From positions 7,312,453 through 7,376,452 of the forward strand of contig CM034242.1 of NCBI GenBank assembly GCA_019916065.1: 64,000 nt of DNA, given 5' to 3'. The DNA is from Vitellaria paradoxa. Taxonomy: Eukaryota; Streptophyta; Magnoliopsida; Ericales; Sapotaceae. A program made the position numbers and the translations under genes. Of the stretch, positions 12,090 through 23,539 are shown piece by piece. Each line of letters starts with the position of its first letter. Position 1 is the first letter of the stretch. The notes beneath the pieces are model-generated. The model searched no databases. It was not told the origin of the DNA and was given only the letters and a program-made list of their open reading frames with translations.

Positions 12090-12139
12090 TACATAGCTAG
12101 TGTGATCGCGCTTACCAGTCAACTACCCTGTTTAATTTC

Positions 12140-12590
12140 TCGTCCTCTCATAATTCTTCAATTGATTAGTCTGTTCCTTTCTTGATAACGAAAGAGGAAG
12201 GTGGGTTGCAAACTATCTCTGTACCCTATTTTCTCCCTCTCCTCTCATATTTTCCTCTATTGATTAGTCAGTTTCTTTCTTGACAACAAAATAGGAAAGT
12301 GGGTGGCAAAGTATCTTCAAATTAAGAGTCTTTGTTGGCTACAGTTTCTTTGCAACTTCCTCTGGTCTTCGGTCGACTTCTTGGTCTATCAGCTCAGATG
12401 TATGTATATTTGCCAGTTTCAGCAAATGAAGGATGGGGAAGGAGAAATTATTACAGGAAAAGTTAAGCAGAAGCAGAGCAGATCAGTTTGCTGCTTAATT
12501 GTCTTGTTGCACCGTTTGGTGGTGAGCCTCTGGGAATCCAAATTTCACATCCACTGGTATGCGAGCCTCCTTTTAAGCTTTCGATACGTG
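12140..12590. repeat. Segment duplicated at 10771-11140 (right copy)
   Basis: Right-hand relative of 10771-11140. It begins with two internal repeats of ATTGATTAGTC...GAAAGTGGGT-like sequence about 100 bp apart. An ORF running from 12303 has no conserved counterpart in the left copy, so coding is doubtful. Confidence 0.55.
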
Positions 12591-13996
12591 ACAAATTAGA
12601 TTCTAATGATAGGCATGATATGTACATAGATATGTATCGGGTAATTATGCAAATAAATTTATAACAACTTAGATTTTAGCCAACATGTTATGTGTGTTTT
12701 AGGCATAAAGTAAGGTCTCATTTTGACAAAAATTTTAGTTTTTAGTCTTCGTTCCTATTTTTTTTTTAAATTAAACATGAAAATTAATTTAGTAAATTTA
12801 TTTTCAGTTCTCATTAAAAAAAAAAAAACTGAAAACTGTTTTTAAAATTTTCAAAAAATTATGAAATTGTAGGAAAAATTTTTTCTCAAATTTTTATTTT
12901 TTACGTAATTACTACCAGTCTCCAATGACAAAGTCAGGAATTTTTCTTAGATGCAGTGCAAAATTTTTTTCAGTGTTTTAAATAAATTTTTTACTAAGTG
13001 TGGAATTTTTCCTAGATGTAGTGTAAAATTTTTTCCTATCATTCTAAATAAAATTTTTCTTAAATGTGAAATTTTTTCTAGGTGTATTTATACATGTAAA
13101 ATAATTTCTTTTTTATAATTTCAGGTGTGGCAGTCGCCCACCTCGACTGGGTATGGCTCCGCCCTTATTAGTTACAACCATCATCAACCACCACTATCGT
13201 TGGTCGTCACCCCTCACCCACCTTCGATTACCACCAACTACTGCTACCACACCACCCACCTTCGATCACAGGCAGTAGCTGCCACCCCTGCTGTACCCCC
13301 CGCCCAACCACCAACAACTGATGACTGCCAGCACCTTCGATCAGTGCAGTCTAGATCTGTTAATAGATCCAGACCTAAGTCAAATAAAAAAAATAATCGA
13401 TTTGATTTTATAAGACTTAGATTTGATCTATATACTTGAATCTAATCCATTTTGAAAAATAAGTTTTTTTTTTTTTTAAAATCATCATTTCATAAAAATA
13501 AAAATATATTTTTTATTCAATATATATGCACAATCTAATGATTAAAATATAATTAACAAAAGTTGCTATACTTTTTCCATTGTATTGTTTGATTTTTTTT
13601 ATTTGATTTTTTTTTTCAATCCTTGGTTTGATGATCAAATTATGGGTAATGATAGTAGATTTTTTATCTTTATTTAATAAAAAATATATTAAATATAATT
13701 TAATTAATAATTAATTTTTATTAATAATTAATTTAAATATGTTAAATTATATTTTTAAATATATTAAATATAATTTAATTAATTAACAACTATAATTAAT
13801 AACTGACAACTATAGTTATTAAAGGCGCTTTCAAGTTTTTGCTTTTGTTTTTTTTTTTTTTTCTACCATGAAAATGAAGATTAAAAATAAAAAACTTAAA
13901 ACAAAAACTGACAAATTTTCACTAAACGGGCCCCAGAAATTTAGAATTTTGCTTCTCTCTAATGTTGTTTTATCTGTGTTGTCGCTGCCTCCAGAC
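12591..13996. other. Spacer upstream of kinase copy 2
   Basis: AT-rich and repetitive. The 13125-13439 stretch gives a Pro/Thr/His-rich low-complexity frame without an ATG and is not called. A possible small inverted-end element (GGCGC... to ...GGGCCCC) lies near 13821-13934. No Cys-rich GUB_WAK-type ectodomain exon is visible. Confidence 0.5.
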
Positions 13997-15405
13997 ATGT
14001 CAGGTCCTGGTCCCGGTCTGCCAGCCTGGTGGATTGCAACGGCTGGTATGTTTCTTCAAACGGAGAAGTTTATCATAAAAGAAATGATAATAATAAGTAC
14101 TTTATAAACACAAAGGGTTGTAACCAAAACTAATCAAGGAAAATTTGAAAAATTGAAACATGTTCCTAAATTTAAAGAGGCACCAACTCAGTTTTCTCCA
14201 TTGCAGCCGTAGTAGGTTCTTTGTCAGTAATTTCAATAATCTCAGCATGCATAAAGAAATTATCAACAGAGGCCGAAGAAGTTGCCGCCACGGGATTAGA
14301 GGGCTTCCTCAAAGACTTGGCAACTGAGAAACCGATCAGATATACAGCCCGAGAACTGGATGCTTACACAACTAATTACGCCACGAGGTTGGGTTCCGGA
14401 GCTTTTGGGGCCGTTTACAAAGGTAAGCTCCCGAATGGAGTTGACATCGCAGTAAAGGTGCTCCACAAGAGCACGGACGGGAGAGCAGAGGAGCAGCAGT
14501 TCATGGCAGAAGTAGGCAGCATTGGAAGAACCAGCCACATAAATCTACTTCGGCTCTACGGGTTTTGTTACGAAGACCAAACAAGTGCCTTGGTTTACGA
14601 GTACTTGGAAAACGGATCGTTGGACAAGTATTTGTTCGACGATGCCCAACGGATTGAGTGGGAGAAGCTGTACGGAATTGCAGTTGGGACTGCGAAAGGA
14701 ATCGCTTACTTGCACGAGGAGTACCGGCAGAGGATCATTCACTATGATATAAAGCCTGCCAATATCCTTCTTGATGCTAATTTTGTCCCCAAGGTTGCAG
14801 ATTTTGGGCTAGCAAAGCTTTGCAATAGAGACAACACTCATGTTACTATGTCCGGATACAGAGGCACTCCTGGTTACTCGGCTCCAGAATTATTCCTTAT
14901 GAATTGCCGTGCGACGCATAAATGTGATGTCTATAGTTTTGGTATGTTACTATTCGAGATAATAGGGAGAAGGAGGAACTCTATAGTTAGTTCTTCAACT
15001 GAGAGTTTGAATTGGTTCCCAAAGCAGGCATGGGACGAGTACGAGAAAGGTGAATTGGCTGCTAAATTATTGTCTTATGGGATTGAGGAGAAGGATGGAG
15101 AGATAGCAGAGCGAATGGCTACGATAGCTTTCTGGTGTGTTCAGGACTTGCCAGAGGGTAGGCCCCCAATGAGCGCGGTGGTGAAAATGTTGGAGGGAGG
15201 AGTGGAGGTGATGCCTCCTCCTAAGCCGTTTCATTATTTGATTTCTGCTGTCGTGAATGCGCTCAATCCAACCATTGCGACTAATACCAGCAACAGTTTA
15301 GATCAATCATCAAGCAATAATGGAACTGATCATTCATTTTGGTACAACGAGACTACACCTAACATGGCTGAGTACGAGATACAAGTGGTCAGTACTTCAT
15401 CTTAA
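13997..15405 (+). CDS. LRK10L-type receptor-like kinase, copy 2 (intact)
   Basis: Membrane-anchored Ser/Thr kinase of the LRK10L/PR5K type. Two exons, 13997-14045 and 14207-15405, join in codon GCC to give 415 aa. The splice is supported by gctg/gtatg and ttgcag, by frame continuity, and by the same arrangement in copy 3. The junction builds one hydrophobic helix (residues about 11-35, WWIATAAVVGS...), followed by a juxtamembrane stretch. Kinase: LGSGAFGAVYKG, AVKVLHK, HYDIKPANILLD (Tyr before Asp, non-RD), ADFGLAK, SAPE and CDVYSFG, all expected residues present. The ectodomain normally found in this family is missing; no such exon is seen in 7 kb upstream. The frame is open back to an ATG at 13868, so the true start could be there or in a distant exon. 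Function is inferred as defence-type signalling. Confidence 0.82.
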
Positions 15406-16040
15406 AAAAATGAGAATTAAACCAAGTTCCCAAAAGACTAGCTACATCCTTAATGGATTAACTGTTTTTTCCTTTGGTTCTTTAAATGTTTGGTCCATGT
15501 GGATTAATTTATGAACTGTGATAATTTTTATAACTTCTTACTGTTGTACCCTATGACCCCATTTTACTAATTTGGTGAAAAGTGTTGAAAATTAAGGAGA
15601 ATAAATTTTAGGAGTTTGGTTTGGATAGAAGAGAAAAAGTAATATTTGCAAAGAGGAGTCTTACTATAAAAATATTGATATTTTTATAAAAGATGCTTTT
15701 GCGCTCTTGCTCTCACTCGACAAATCGGTTACTCATAGGTATTTTCCATTAACTCCTATCCAATTCAAATAACAAAATCCTTTTTCTCTGTAATTCTTAA
15801 ATAACCCCAGGAATGTGGCTGTCGGCTGGTGTGAATGAGACGTCCTCGTGGATGTTGTGCTTGCATTATAGCTTAGAATGAGATGATGAAGATTTTAGAC
15901 ATTGCCTATTTTATAATATGAAGATGATGTCCTCTTAAAGACTTGCTAATCGCGACACATATGACATATATATAAAGAGAGAGAGAGAGACATCAATTAG
16001 TACAATATAGATACCATTTGACTTGTGAGTTAATATAAAC
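15406..16040. other. 3' flank of kinase copy 2
   Basis: Homologous to 1667-2305 downstream of kinase copy 1 and partly to 22690-22830. It contains the transcript end and a single copy of the segment duplicated at 1996-2219. No gene. Confidence 0.7.
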
Positions 16041-16243
16041 TATTAGATTTAGTAATATATATAATTAATATTCCTTAATTTATGCATTCTTAATTTTGTA
16101 TATCCTATCATAATTAGGATTACTATCTCCTATCAGGATTAGGATTATTATCCTCTTATATAAGGGAACTTATAAACTTACGTTCTCACACACAGAAATC
16201 AATATTAATACATAATTCTTTTTCTTCTTCTTTTATTCTAATA
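16041..16243 (+). repeat. 5' LTR
   Basis: Starts TATTAG (a change from TGTTAG in the 3' LTR) and ends TTCTAATA. TATA-like box at 16157-16163. Confidence 0.92.
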
Positions 16244-16639
16244 TGGTATCAAAGCATAAGGTTTTCGACCTTAGATAGTTTAAGCTTTTCCCCGATATTA
16301 TGGTAGCGATCGCTGCCATATCTCCTTCTTTTACTACTAGCCCTCCCTCTTCCTTCCACGATTCACCACCAATCTTGCTATTTTAGTCCAACAACTCACA
16401 TCGACTAACATTAGTGACCCCGCCTTTTTTCAGATTGCTACTGCCCTGTTCAGATCACCGCGATTCCATAAGGCTTACCTACTCTGTCTCCCCGACGGAG
16501 TTCAGCTTTCACCAGTGCTGCTACTACATCAACTCAACCTTGCGCGCTGCTCCTCCAGAAATCCCTTATTCATTAGCTCTCCTTAACCAACTCAAAAAAA
16601 AAAACTCTGCGTGCTTGCACGCCAACCAAAGTACCTTCA

Positions 16640-17070
16640 ACCTTCAACGCGCTGCTTAGCGCCCCCTTCAACGCGCTTCCATGCGCCTTCAACGCGTTCC
16701 TCTGCGCCCTCTTCAACGCGCTTCCATGCTCCTTCGACGCATTCCTCTGCAACCTCTTCAACGCGCTTCCATGCGCCTTTAACATGCTTCCATGCACCTT
16801 CAACAAGCTTCCATGCGCCTTCAACGCGTCTTTTGTGCCTCCTTCAACGCAGCTCTGTGTCCCTGCAACCTCTCAACACGCCTCTCTGTGCCTCTTTCAA
16901 CGCGTCTCTGTGCGTCTTCAATCTCTCAACGTGTTACTCCGCGCCTCCTTCAACGCGGCTCTGTGTCCCTGCAACTTCTCAACACGCCTCTCTGTGCCTC
17001 CTTTAACGCATCTCTGTGCGTCTTCAACCTCTCAACGTGTTTCTCCGCGCCTCCTTCAACACGCTTCCGT
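16640..17070. repeat. Degenerate tandem array inside the Copia element
   Basis: About 20 imperfect units of roughly 18-24 bp built on CTTCAACGCG plus CTTCCATGC or CCTCTGTG variants. Composition is far more GC-rich than the surroundings. Open frames through it only reflect the repeat. Confidence 0.85.
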
Positions 17071-17385
17071 GCTCCTTCAACCTTTCACAATCCTACTTCT
17101 CTCTACCTCACTGATTCTTCTGTTGAACTGTTTCCTAAGGATGTAGATATTCCTGTTGTGGTTCCATCTCTTGTTCCTGAAACTGTTGATATTCCTGATG
17201 ATCTCCCTAATGAAGTTATGCCACCTGCTACAGTCTATCCTGTGGAGTCCCCGTCTGATGATCCTGTTTCTTCAACTGATCAAATAGCTGATATCTTTAC
17301 CAAGTCTCTTCTGCCTTTCCGGTTTGATGCTCTCGTCACCAAACTCAAGTTGGTCTCTGCTCCACCACCTTGAGTTTGAGGGGGG

Positions 17386-17588
17386 TGTTAGATTTAGTAA
17401 TATATATAATTAGTATTCCTTAATTTATGCATTCTTAATTTTGTATATCCTATCATAATTAGGATTACTATCTCCTATCAGGATTAGGATTATTATCCTC
17501 TTATATAAGGGACATTGTAAACTTACGTTCTCACACACAGAAATCAATATTAATACATAATTCTTTTTCTTCTTCTTTTATTCTAATA
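17386..17588 (+). repeat. 3' LTR
   Basis: Starts TGTTAG directly after the polypurine tract and ends TTCTAATA before the TAAAC duplication. Confidence 0.92.
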
Positions 17589-17836
17589 TAAACATTAAAA
17601 TCAGAATCTCTACAGAACTTGTTGCGTTAATGTGATCTTAATATTTTTTATTCATTAAAAATAGTAAAAATGAGATAAAAATATTTCTATGGTTCACTCA
17701 ATCCATTTAATTGACCTGCTCTAATCCTTGCTGTGGCTTTGTTGCGTCATAAGCTAGTCACTCATCCACCAGAATCATAACCGTTGAAAATGAAAAAATT
17801 TTAAAACTCAAATATATAGAAAAGCACTTTCACGCT

Positions 17837-18052
17837 AACCCCGCGGTCTAGCTTAGTGGTCGAGGCGTGCCCCTTCTGGGCTCCTGATTGTGGGGTTTCC
17901 AAAGGGTGGGGGTTCGAATCGCCCTAGGTGCACTACCGTGACTGAATTGGGGGATGTCTTGGGTCGGACCGCTCCCCTCCCGGTTTAGCAGGTCGGGGCT
18001 CCTGATTGTGGGGGCTCCAACCGACTCAGGTTCCGGGTCATAAAAAAAAAAA
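17837..18052 (+). mobile_element. tRNA-derived SINE
   Basis: About 216 bp ending in an A-rich tail. It is flanked by the perfect 12-bp duplication CACTTTCACGCT (17825-17836 and 18053-18064). The head has a pol III A box, TAGCTTAGTGG (17849-17859), and a B box, GGTTCGAATCG (17911-17921). The body repeats a GGGCTCCTGATTGTGGGG motif twice. The matching point in block A (about 2535-2547) lacks it. It differs from the Au family; I do not recognise the family name. Confidence 0.9.
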
Positions 18053-18146
18053 CACTTTCACGCTCAATTAAGCCTCCAAGCCGCCTTCTTCGAGTTGCTC
18101 TATCTATACATTTAGCTCACCTGGTTGGAGTAGCATTAATCACCAA

Positions 18147-19491
18147 ATGGAGCGAACAAGTTACAGTTTCCTCATGACAAAGGTTCTAGTTCTCCTTTTT
18201 GTTTTCATTTTGATCTTCATGAATTCTCTTGAATTGGGAAGTTGTAGTTTTATCCACACAAATGAGACAAATCATCAAGCTCCACTTGCAATCAAGGATC
18301 AAATATCAGAAGATCCTCTCAGTGCCTTGAGTTCGTGGAATCACTCTGTGCACTTCCGCAACTGGCAAGGAGTTAGACGCAGTAATTGACACTAGCGAAC
18401 GGTCGGACTAAACTTGTTGTCCCTCTAATTGGAAGTTTCTGTGTCTCCCCACATTGGGAACCTCTCCTTCCTTTGAATCATTGATCTCACGGACAACACT
18501 ATCCATGGCAACTTCCCTCCAGAAATTGAAAAGTTGTCTCGCCTGAAGTATCCTTCCCTTGCAAATAACTCCTTCCGAGGAGAATTTCCTACCAACTTGA
18601 CTCATTGTTTAGACCTTATAGCCATTTATGCACTTAACAACCATCTGGAGAGAGAGATTCCTGCAGAGGTGAGCTCTTTGTCCAAACTCTGGGGTTTGAA
18701 TCTAGTCATAAATCATCTAACCGGAACTATCCCATCTTCGATCGGGAACCTTTCCGAGCTGCTAGAACTTTCTCTAGCTTACAATAGTCTACAAGGAAGC
18801 ATTCCTTCGAAGTTTTTCAACTTTCAAAGTTGGAGTTCATTTCACTATCTGCCAACAATTTGTCTGGAACGGTTCCTCCTTTGCTTTACAATATCTCGTC
18901 CATCGAAGTCATTTCTCTAGTTGATAATCTATTGCATGGAACTCTTCCCCGGGATTTGGGTTTGACTCTCTCAAAACTAGAATTGCTTCAGCTTGGATAC
19001 AACCAATTCTCTGGGACTATTCCCTACTCTATAGCCAATGCTTCTGAACTTGGAGGAATTGGTCTTAGAAGTAATTTCTTCACTGGTCCACTACCAATGA
19101 ATCTGGGAAACCTTCATAAGCTGGAAAAGTTAGTGAGTTGGGGAAATAAACTAGAAGATGGTAGTAGGGACGATAATGAGTTGATAAATTTTCTCACTTC
19201 TTTGTCCAAGTTGGAAAAGTTGTACATTGGAGGAAATAACATCTCTGGAGAAATCCCATCCTCAATTGGAAACCTTACTGGGTTGGGTCTTCTTCAATTG
19301 TCAGATAATTTCATAGAGGAAAGTCTACCTGTTTCCTTCAGCAGTTGCTCAAATCTACAGAGAATACATCTTGAAAACAATCACCTCACTGGGGCCTATC
19401 CCTCAACAACTTTTTGGCCTTTCTTCCCTCATTTTTCTCTACTCAAACCAAAATCATCTAACAGGATTGCTACCACTACAAAAGTTGGTAA
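18147..19491 (+). pseudogene. LRR receptor kinase, dead duplicate
   Basis: Duplicate of the 2655-6387 gene, starting with the same signal peptide and N-cap. Lesions seen against the live copy: CGA to TGA at about 18387 soon after the N-cap; a second TGA near 18475; a one-base loss near 18805 that shifts the frame; an in-frame 228-bp deletion at about 19209 joined at a shared CCAA (live-copy 3688-3915); and a frameshift near 19393. Similarity stops at about 19491, so the last LRRs, membrane helix and whole kinase are absent. Open frames 18534-18920 and 18830-19561 are its fragments. Confidence 0.93.
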
Positions 19492-19561
19492 TTCACTCTC
19501 TCTTATAGCGACGGTAGTGTGCTCTAACTTAAACTCTTTTCTATGGGACTCCACTATTTAA

Positions 19562-19918
19562 GCTTTGTTTGGTTTCAAAAAAGTTGTCAACTCTTTCTTT
19601 CGTTTTATATGACTTTTTTTTTTATAAAATTTGATTTCGTTTTTAAAAAATGTAACTTTTATGCGTGTTAATCGTATTTGTAAAAAAAAAAAATAAAAAC
19701 ATTTGCGTCCGTTTGGATAAAAATTAAAAAAATAAAAAATCAAAATTTTTTTGGTTGTTTTTTATCCAAACAGACATAAATTTTTTAATTTATTTTTACG
19801 AATGCAATTAGCACGTTTAAAAGATACAACTTTTAAACAAACAATTAAATTTTGATTAAAAAAGGTCATATAAAATAAAAAAATTATCAAAAACGCTATT
19901 TTTTTAACCAAATAAAGT
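19562..19918. mobile_element. Foldback MITE-like element
   Basis: The ends CTTTGTTTGGTT and AACCAAATAAAG are inverted. The middle folds on GTCCGTTTGGATA / TATCCAAACAGAC. The interior resembles the element at 39489-39837 (GTGTTAATCRYATTYRTAAAAA). The exact target duplication is unclear. Confidence 0.55.
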
Positions 19919-20684
19919 CATAATCTAAATGTCTCACAAATATAAAAATTCTATAATTTAAAATTCTTAATTATTAATAAAACGACCAACCAAACATAGG
20001 GTATGTTTAGAGTTATAAAAAAATGAGATAAGTTATAAATTTATAATTCGTGTAATGAAATAAAAAGTAAATAACTTTTAAAATTTTTCAATACTTTTTA
20101 CTTTTTTTTTTAAGAGTTTTTTGTCACCTCAAAAGGATCTATAATTCTTAATTTTCACTTGAATACTCAACCAAACTTATGATAAGTTATCAGTCAATTA
20201 ATATGGAATTATTTCTCCAAACCTACATTTGATAGAAATACTATAAATTCTGATAAAACTCTCCTTCGCTCTGTTACTCAAACTCAAAGGCAATGTTTGT
20301 TTGGGGGATAAAAACGAATAATTGGATAAATAACTTATCATTTATATCAAGTTAACTTTACTCTTATGTTTGGTTTGTAATATTATAACTCCAGATTAGA
20401 TTTCATATCTCCTAAAATAGGAGATAAATAATACCTTGAGAGATATGGTATTATTTATCCCTCACATCTGAATTTATTTCTTGTCAAAATCTAAAAATTC
20501 AAAATTATTTCTTGTCGCATTTCATGTTAAATCACATCTTTTATTTCACATTATATCCCATCAACCAAACACTAAAAAAATAATTTCATATTATACCAAA
20601 TCTCATATATTATCCATGGTGCTACCCCCATCGTCTAATCCCTCGAAACATACATAGCGGAAGTGGCTCCTGTCTGGTCCGTCA
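19919..20684. other. Spacer with two degraded MITE fragments
   Basis: Around 19999-20120 is a fragment of the small family also seen at 35421, 45536 and 55702 (TATAATTCGTGTA...AAGTAAATAACTTTT). Around 20290-20628 is a piece related, in inverted orientation, to the MITE at 58586-58982, sharing GTTTGTTTGGGGGATAA and CATCTTTTATTTCACATTA-like stretches. Confidence 0.5.
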
Positions 20685-20909
20685 ATGGCCGCCTCTCACA
20701 TTCTCTCTCTGTCCCCTTCGTTTCCCAAACCACCGAAATACGCTTCAAAGCCAAGCCCCTGTCCCCTTGTCCTAAAGCCCACGATCTCCATCAAACCCAC
20801 TTCACGGACGGTAAATCCAAGGACAGTCCTGTCCGAAAACCCTGCAAAAACGCAGACTCAGAAGAAGTTTCAGGACTGTTTCTCCAAATCTTACAAGGGG
20901 TATTTGTAA
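20685..20909 (+). pseudogene. Unidentified short ORF, plastid-transit-like N-terminus
   Basis: I do not recognise this. The ATG at 20685 opens a 74-aa frame rich in Ser, Pro and Lys with few acidic residues (MAASHILSLSPSFP...), like a plastid transit peptide. GC content and codon pattern are above the surroundings from about 20640 to 21100. After the stop, another frame (about 20918-21012) stays open through [12 protein letters not shown]. This looks like a decayed or partial gene copy. No introns, tail or neighbours help identify it. Confidence 0.35.
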
Positions 20910-21011
<102 letters not shown>

Positions 21012-21012
21012 T

Positions 21013-22114
21013 AGCCATTGGAGGGTTTGAATTCGATTATTGGGTATGCAATCTAAGGCATTTGGGTTGCGGGGCACTGTTGGTAAGTGGAAACAACACC
21101 GTAGATGGCTAAAATTCATCAACTTTTTTAAGTCAAATTTTGTCACGTATGGCTAACTCTTTTTTTTTCTTTTTTTTTTTTTTAATTTTTTTAGGTTGGC
21201 ACGCCGAGATGGGTTTGATCCCACCAGGTAATCATAATGTAGCAAAAACTTATCAAATTTTTTTCTTTTTTTGGCAACCAAATGGACCTATAATAATAAT
21301 ATATCTTGTTATTTCAAAGGTAAATGAAATTGGCACTCTGAAAGAAAGTTTTTTAGACTTCATCTTATGAATAAATATTTTCTTCTTTGATCGAGTGTTA
21401 GAAGTTTTTTTTTTTTGGAAATGTCAATATTATATCTCTATTTCAAATTATAACAAAGCAGGGTTCTATTTTGTAATGTTTATTTTTATTATTTATTATT
21501 TATGTTTATAAATATTTAAAAATTAACAATAAAAATGTGTTTATTAAATTTGTTTTTATTTTTTTGCCAAATATTAGAAACTTAAATAAAAACAATCTGA
21601 AAATCATAGACAAAAAAATCATGTTTTCACTTTCCTTTTTTAATAAATATTTTATCAATTTTAATATTTTATGTATTTTTATTATATTGCATTAAAATAA
21701 ATTATTTCATTCAAATATTTATTAATTAAAATATTTTTAATAATAATATGTTAATGTAATGATTTATTTAGGGCCAATGCTTTAAAAATCGGACCAGACC
21801 GGTTGGTTCAATTGGTTGGATCGTTGTCGATCCAAGAAACGATCTGATCAACTGTTTAAAATCGCTTAAATTTTGAACCGGTGAAAAATCAACAATTTGG
21901 TGGTTTTCACCAACAATTTAATAGTTGAACCGATGAACCATTTAACTGGTATTAGTTTTTACGACCCCAATTTTTTTTATTTTTGAATGGTAAAATAAAA
22001 AAATTTAATATACACTAATTTAGAATTAAATCTGAGTTTATATTATGATAAAGAAGTATTCTCTTGTTAGACAATGAATGCTTATTATATTTTATTTTTG
22101 CTTGATTTTGCTTA
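21013..22114. other. Spacer with an ACCGGTT-rich repeat
   Basis: AT-rich and gene-free. 21770-21960 contains several GGTTGGTTCAATTGG / GAACCGGTGAA-type motifs in both orientations, as in widely dispersed plant repeats. I cannot define its ends. Confidence 0.45.
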
Positions 22115-22370
22115 ATAGGCCCTTAATGAGCACGGTGGTGATGATGTTGGAGGGAGGAGTGGAGGTGGTGCCGCCTCCTTAAACTACTCAATTATTTGTC
22201 TTCTGCTGCTGCTGTGAATGGGTTCAATCCAACCAATATTGCTAATATCAGCTACAATGATTCGGATTAATCTTCAAGCAGCCATGGAACTGATCATTTG
22301 TTTTGTTATAAGGAGACCACATCCATCATGGTTGAGCACGAAATACAAGCCGTCAGCGCCTCATTCTAAA
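22115..22370 (+). pseudogene. LRK10L-type kinase 3' relic
   Basis: Only the last part of a kinase copy remains: RPLMSTVVMMLEGGVEVVPPP, then a stop where the other copies read KPF, followed by the tail region (GTTCAATCCAACCA..., AACTGATCATT...) and the AAAAAAATGAGAATTAAACC 3' UTR motif seen after copies 2 and 3. It abuts the IWS1-exon duplicate, mirroring the order at 24.7-27 kb. Confidence 0.85.
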
Positions 22371-23539
22371 AAAATGAGAATTAAACCACTGCAAACCCCC
22401 CTCCAAAGAAGGGTTAAAGGGGCTGTAACGAAGATGTCCACTGCAGAGGTTACAGTGAAAAAATAAAAGGTAGAGATTTATTTACACTTTAATAAAACGT
22501 GACTTTTGACATTCCACATTAATTATACTCTAATCAGATTTTTAAAATTTTTATTTTTATTTTGAAAATAATTTTAATTAAAATAAATAAAAATCATTGA
22601 ATTAAATGCAAGCAAATCTTCACCCTTCATATTCTACTGCAGCCCCTTAAACTCCCAAAAAAAGGAATGGATTGTTCTTTGATATGAATTAATTAATGAA
22701 TTGTGATCATAACTACACAATTTTTATAACTTTAGTGTTGTACCCCCGTGACTACATTTTGCTAATTTGCCGTAAAACTAGTGCTGAAAATTGAGGAGAA
22801 TAAATTTTAGGAGTTTGGTTTAGATGGAAAAAATGTAGCTTTACTGGGAACATACTAGAAGATCTTGATTTTATCATTATAGTACTAAAAAAGTTCTCTG
22901 AAAAAATTAACAAAACTATAGCCATGAAAAGAACCCATAATGAAATTTCTTTGTAAGTACTTGCAATTAATGGCATGTTGACGTGAACCAGATGGAAATT
23001 TATGGGAGGAGAATGAAGCTGCTAAAGAGTGTTGAAAATGTAATCCTTGCATACAAAATTTTGACTAAAAACTATTTATATTATGGTTTAATCTCCTTTA
23101 AAATTTTAAAAAATTATTAACCTCAAAACATTACTACTAGTAGGTATAAATTTTTGCGTTAAAAATTATTTAAGTTATGAACCAACATATTAAAATTTAA
23201 CTTTTTTTTTTAATTATTTTATATAATCTAAAATTTGAAAACTTGACTAATTATACCAACATACACATTAACTAATTTTTATCTACTAAATATAATTTAT
23301 TACATTAGTTATAATTTTTTTTATGCCTAAACTCAATCCAAGAAAAAAAAAAAAAAAAAATTGACCCCAACCAAAAATCTCCAGCTGACAATGCCTCTTT
23401 TGCACACAACTCAGCCCTTTCCTAACCTCCAACCATAATCCCAATATTATATTGATGTTCATCTATTGCCAAAAATAAGAAGTATTGTCTCCAACCTGAA
23501 TAGCAATATGGATATATATAGCCTCTTTTGCATCCGCAC

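Larger units (their letters stand above)
16041..17588 (+). mobile_element. Short non-autonomous Copia-type LTR retrotransposon
   Basis: Both LTRs are 203 bp (16041-16243 and 17386-17588) and differ at about 5 sites. The insertion is flanked by TAAAC (16036-16040 and 17589-17593). Next to the 5' LTR, TGGTATCAAAGCA (16244-16256) is a tRNA-iMet-type primer site; TTTGAGGGGGG just before 17386 is the polypurine tract. Each LTR has TATATAA (16157-16163 in the left). Only scraps of coding remain: a gag-like N-terminal start near 16300-16560 with frame breaks, and the end of Copia RNase H (DQIADIFTKSLLPFRF) ending at 17373. Most of gag-pol is replaced by a C-rich tandem array. Block A has the empty site at 2306-2310. 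Confidence 0.92.

Noticed and set aside
13125..13439. Pro/Thr/His-rich open frame of 104 codons
   Set aside because: It lacks an ATG and is low-complexity CCACC/CACCTTCGATC-type sequence, so the open frame reflects composition.
16611..17146. Overlapping Ser/Cys/Pro-rich frames in three phases
   Set aside because: They are translations of the tandem array inside the Copia element; only the final DQIADIFTK segment is real coding remnant.
17849..17921. tRNA gene candidate
   Set aside because: A and B boxes are present, but the sequence does not fold as a tRNA and is part of a SINE with a target duplication and A-tail.
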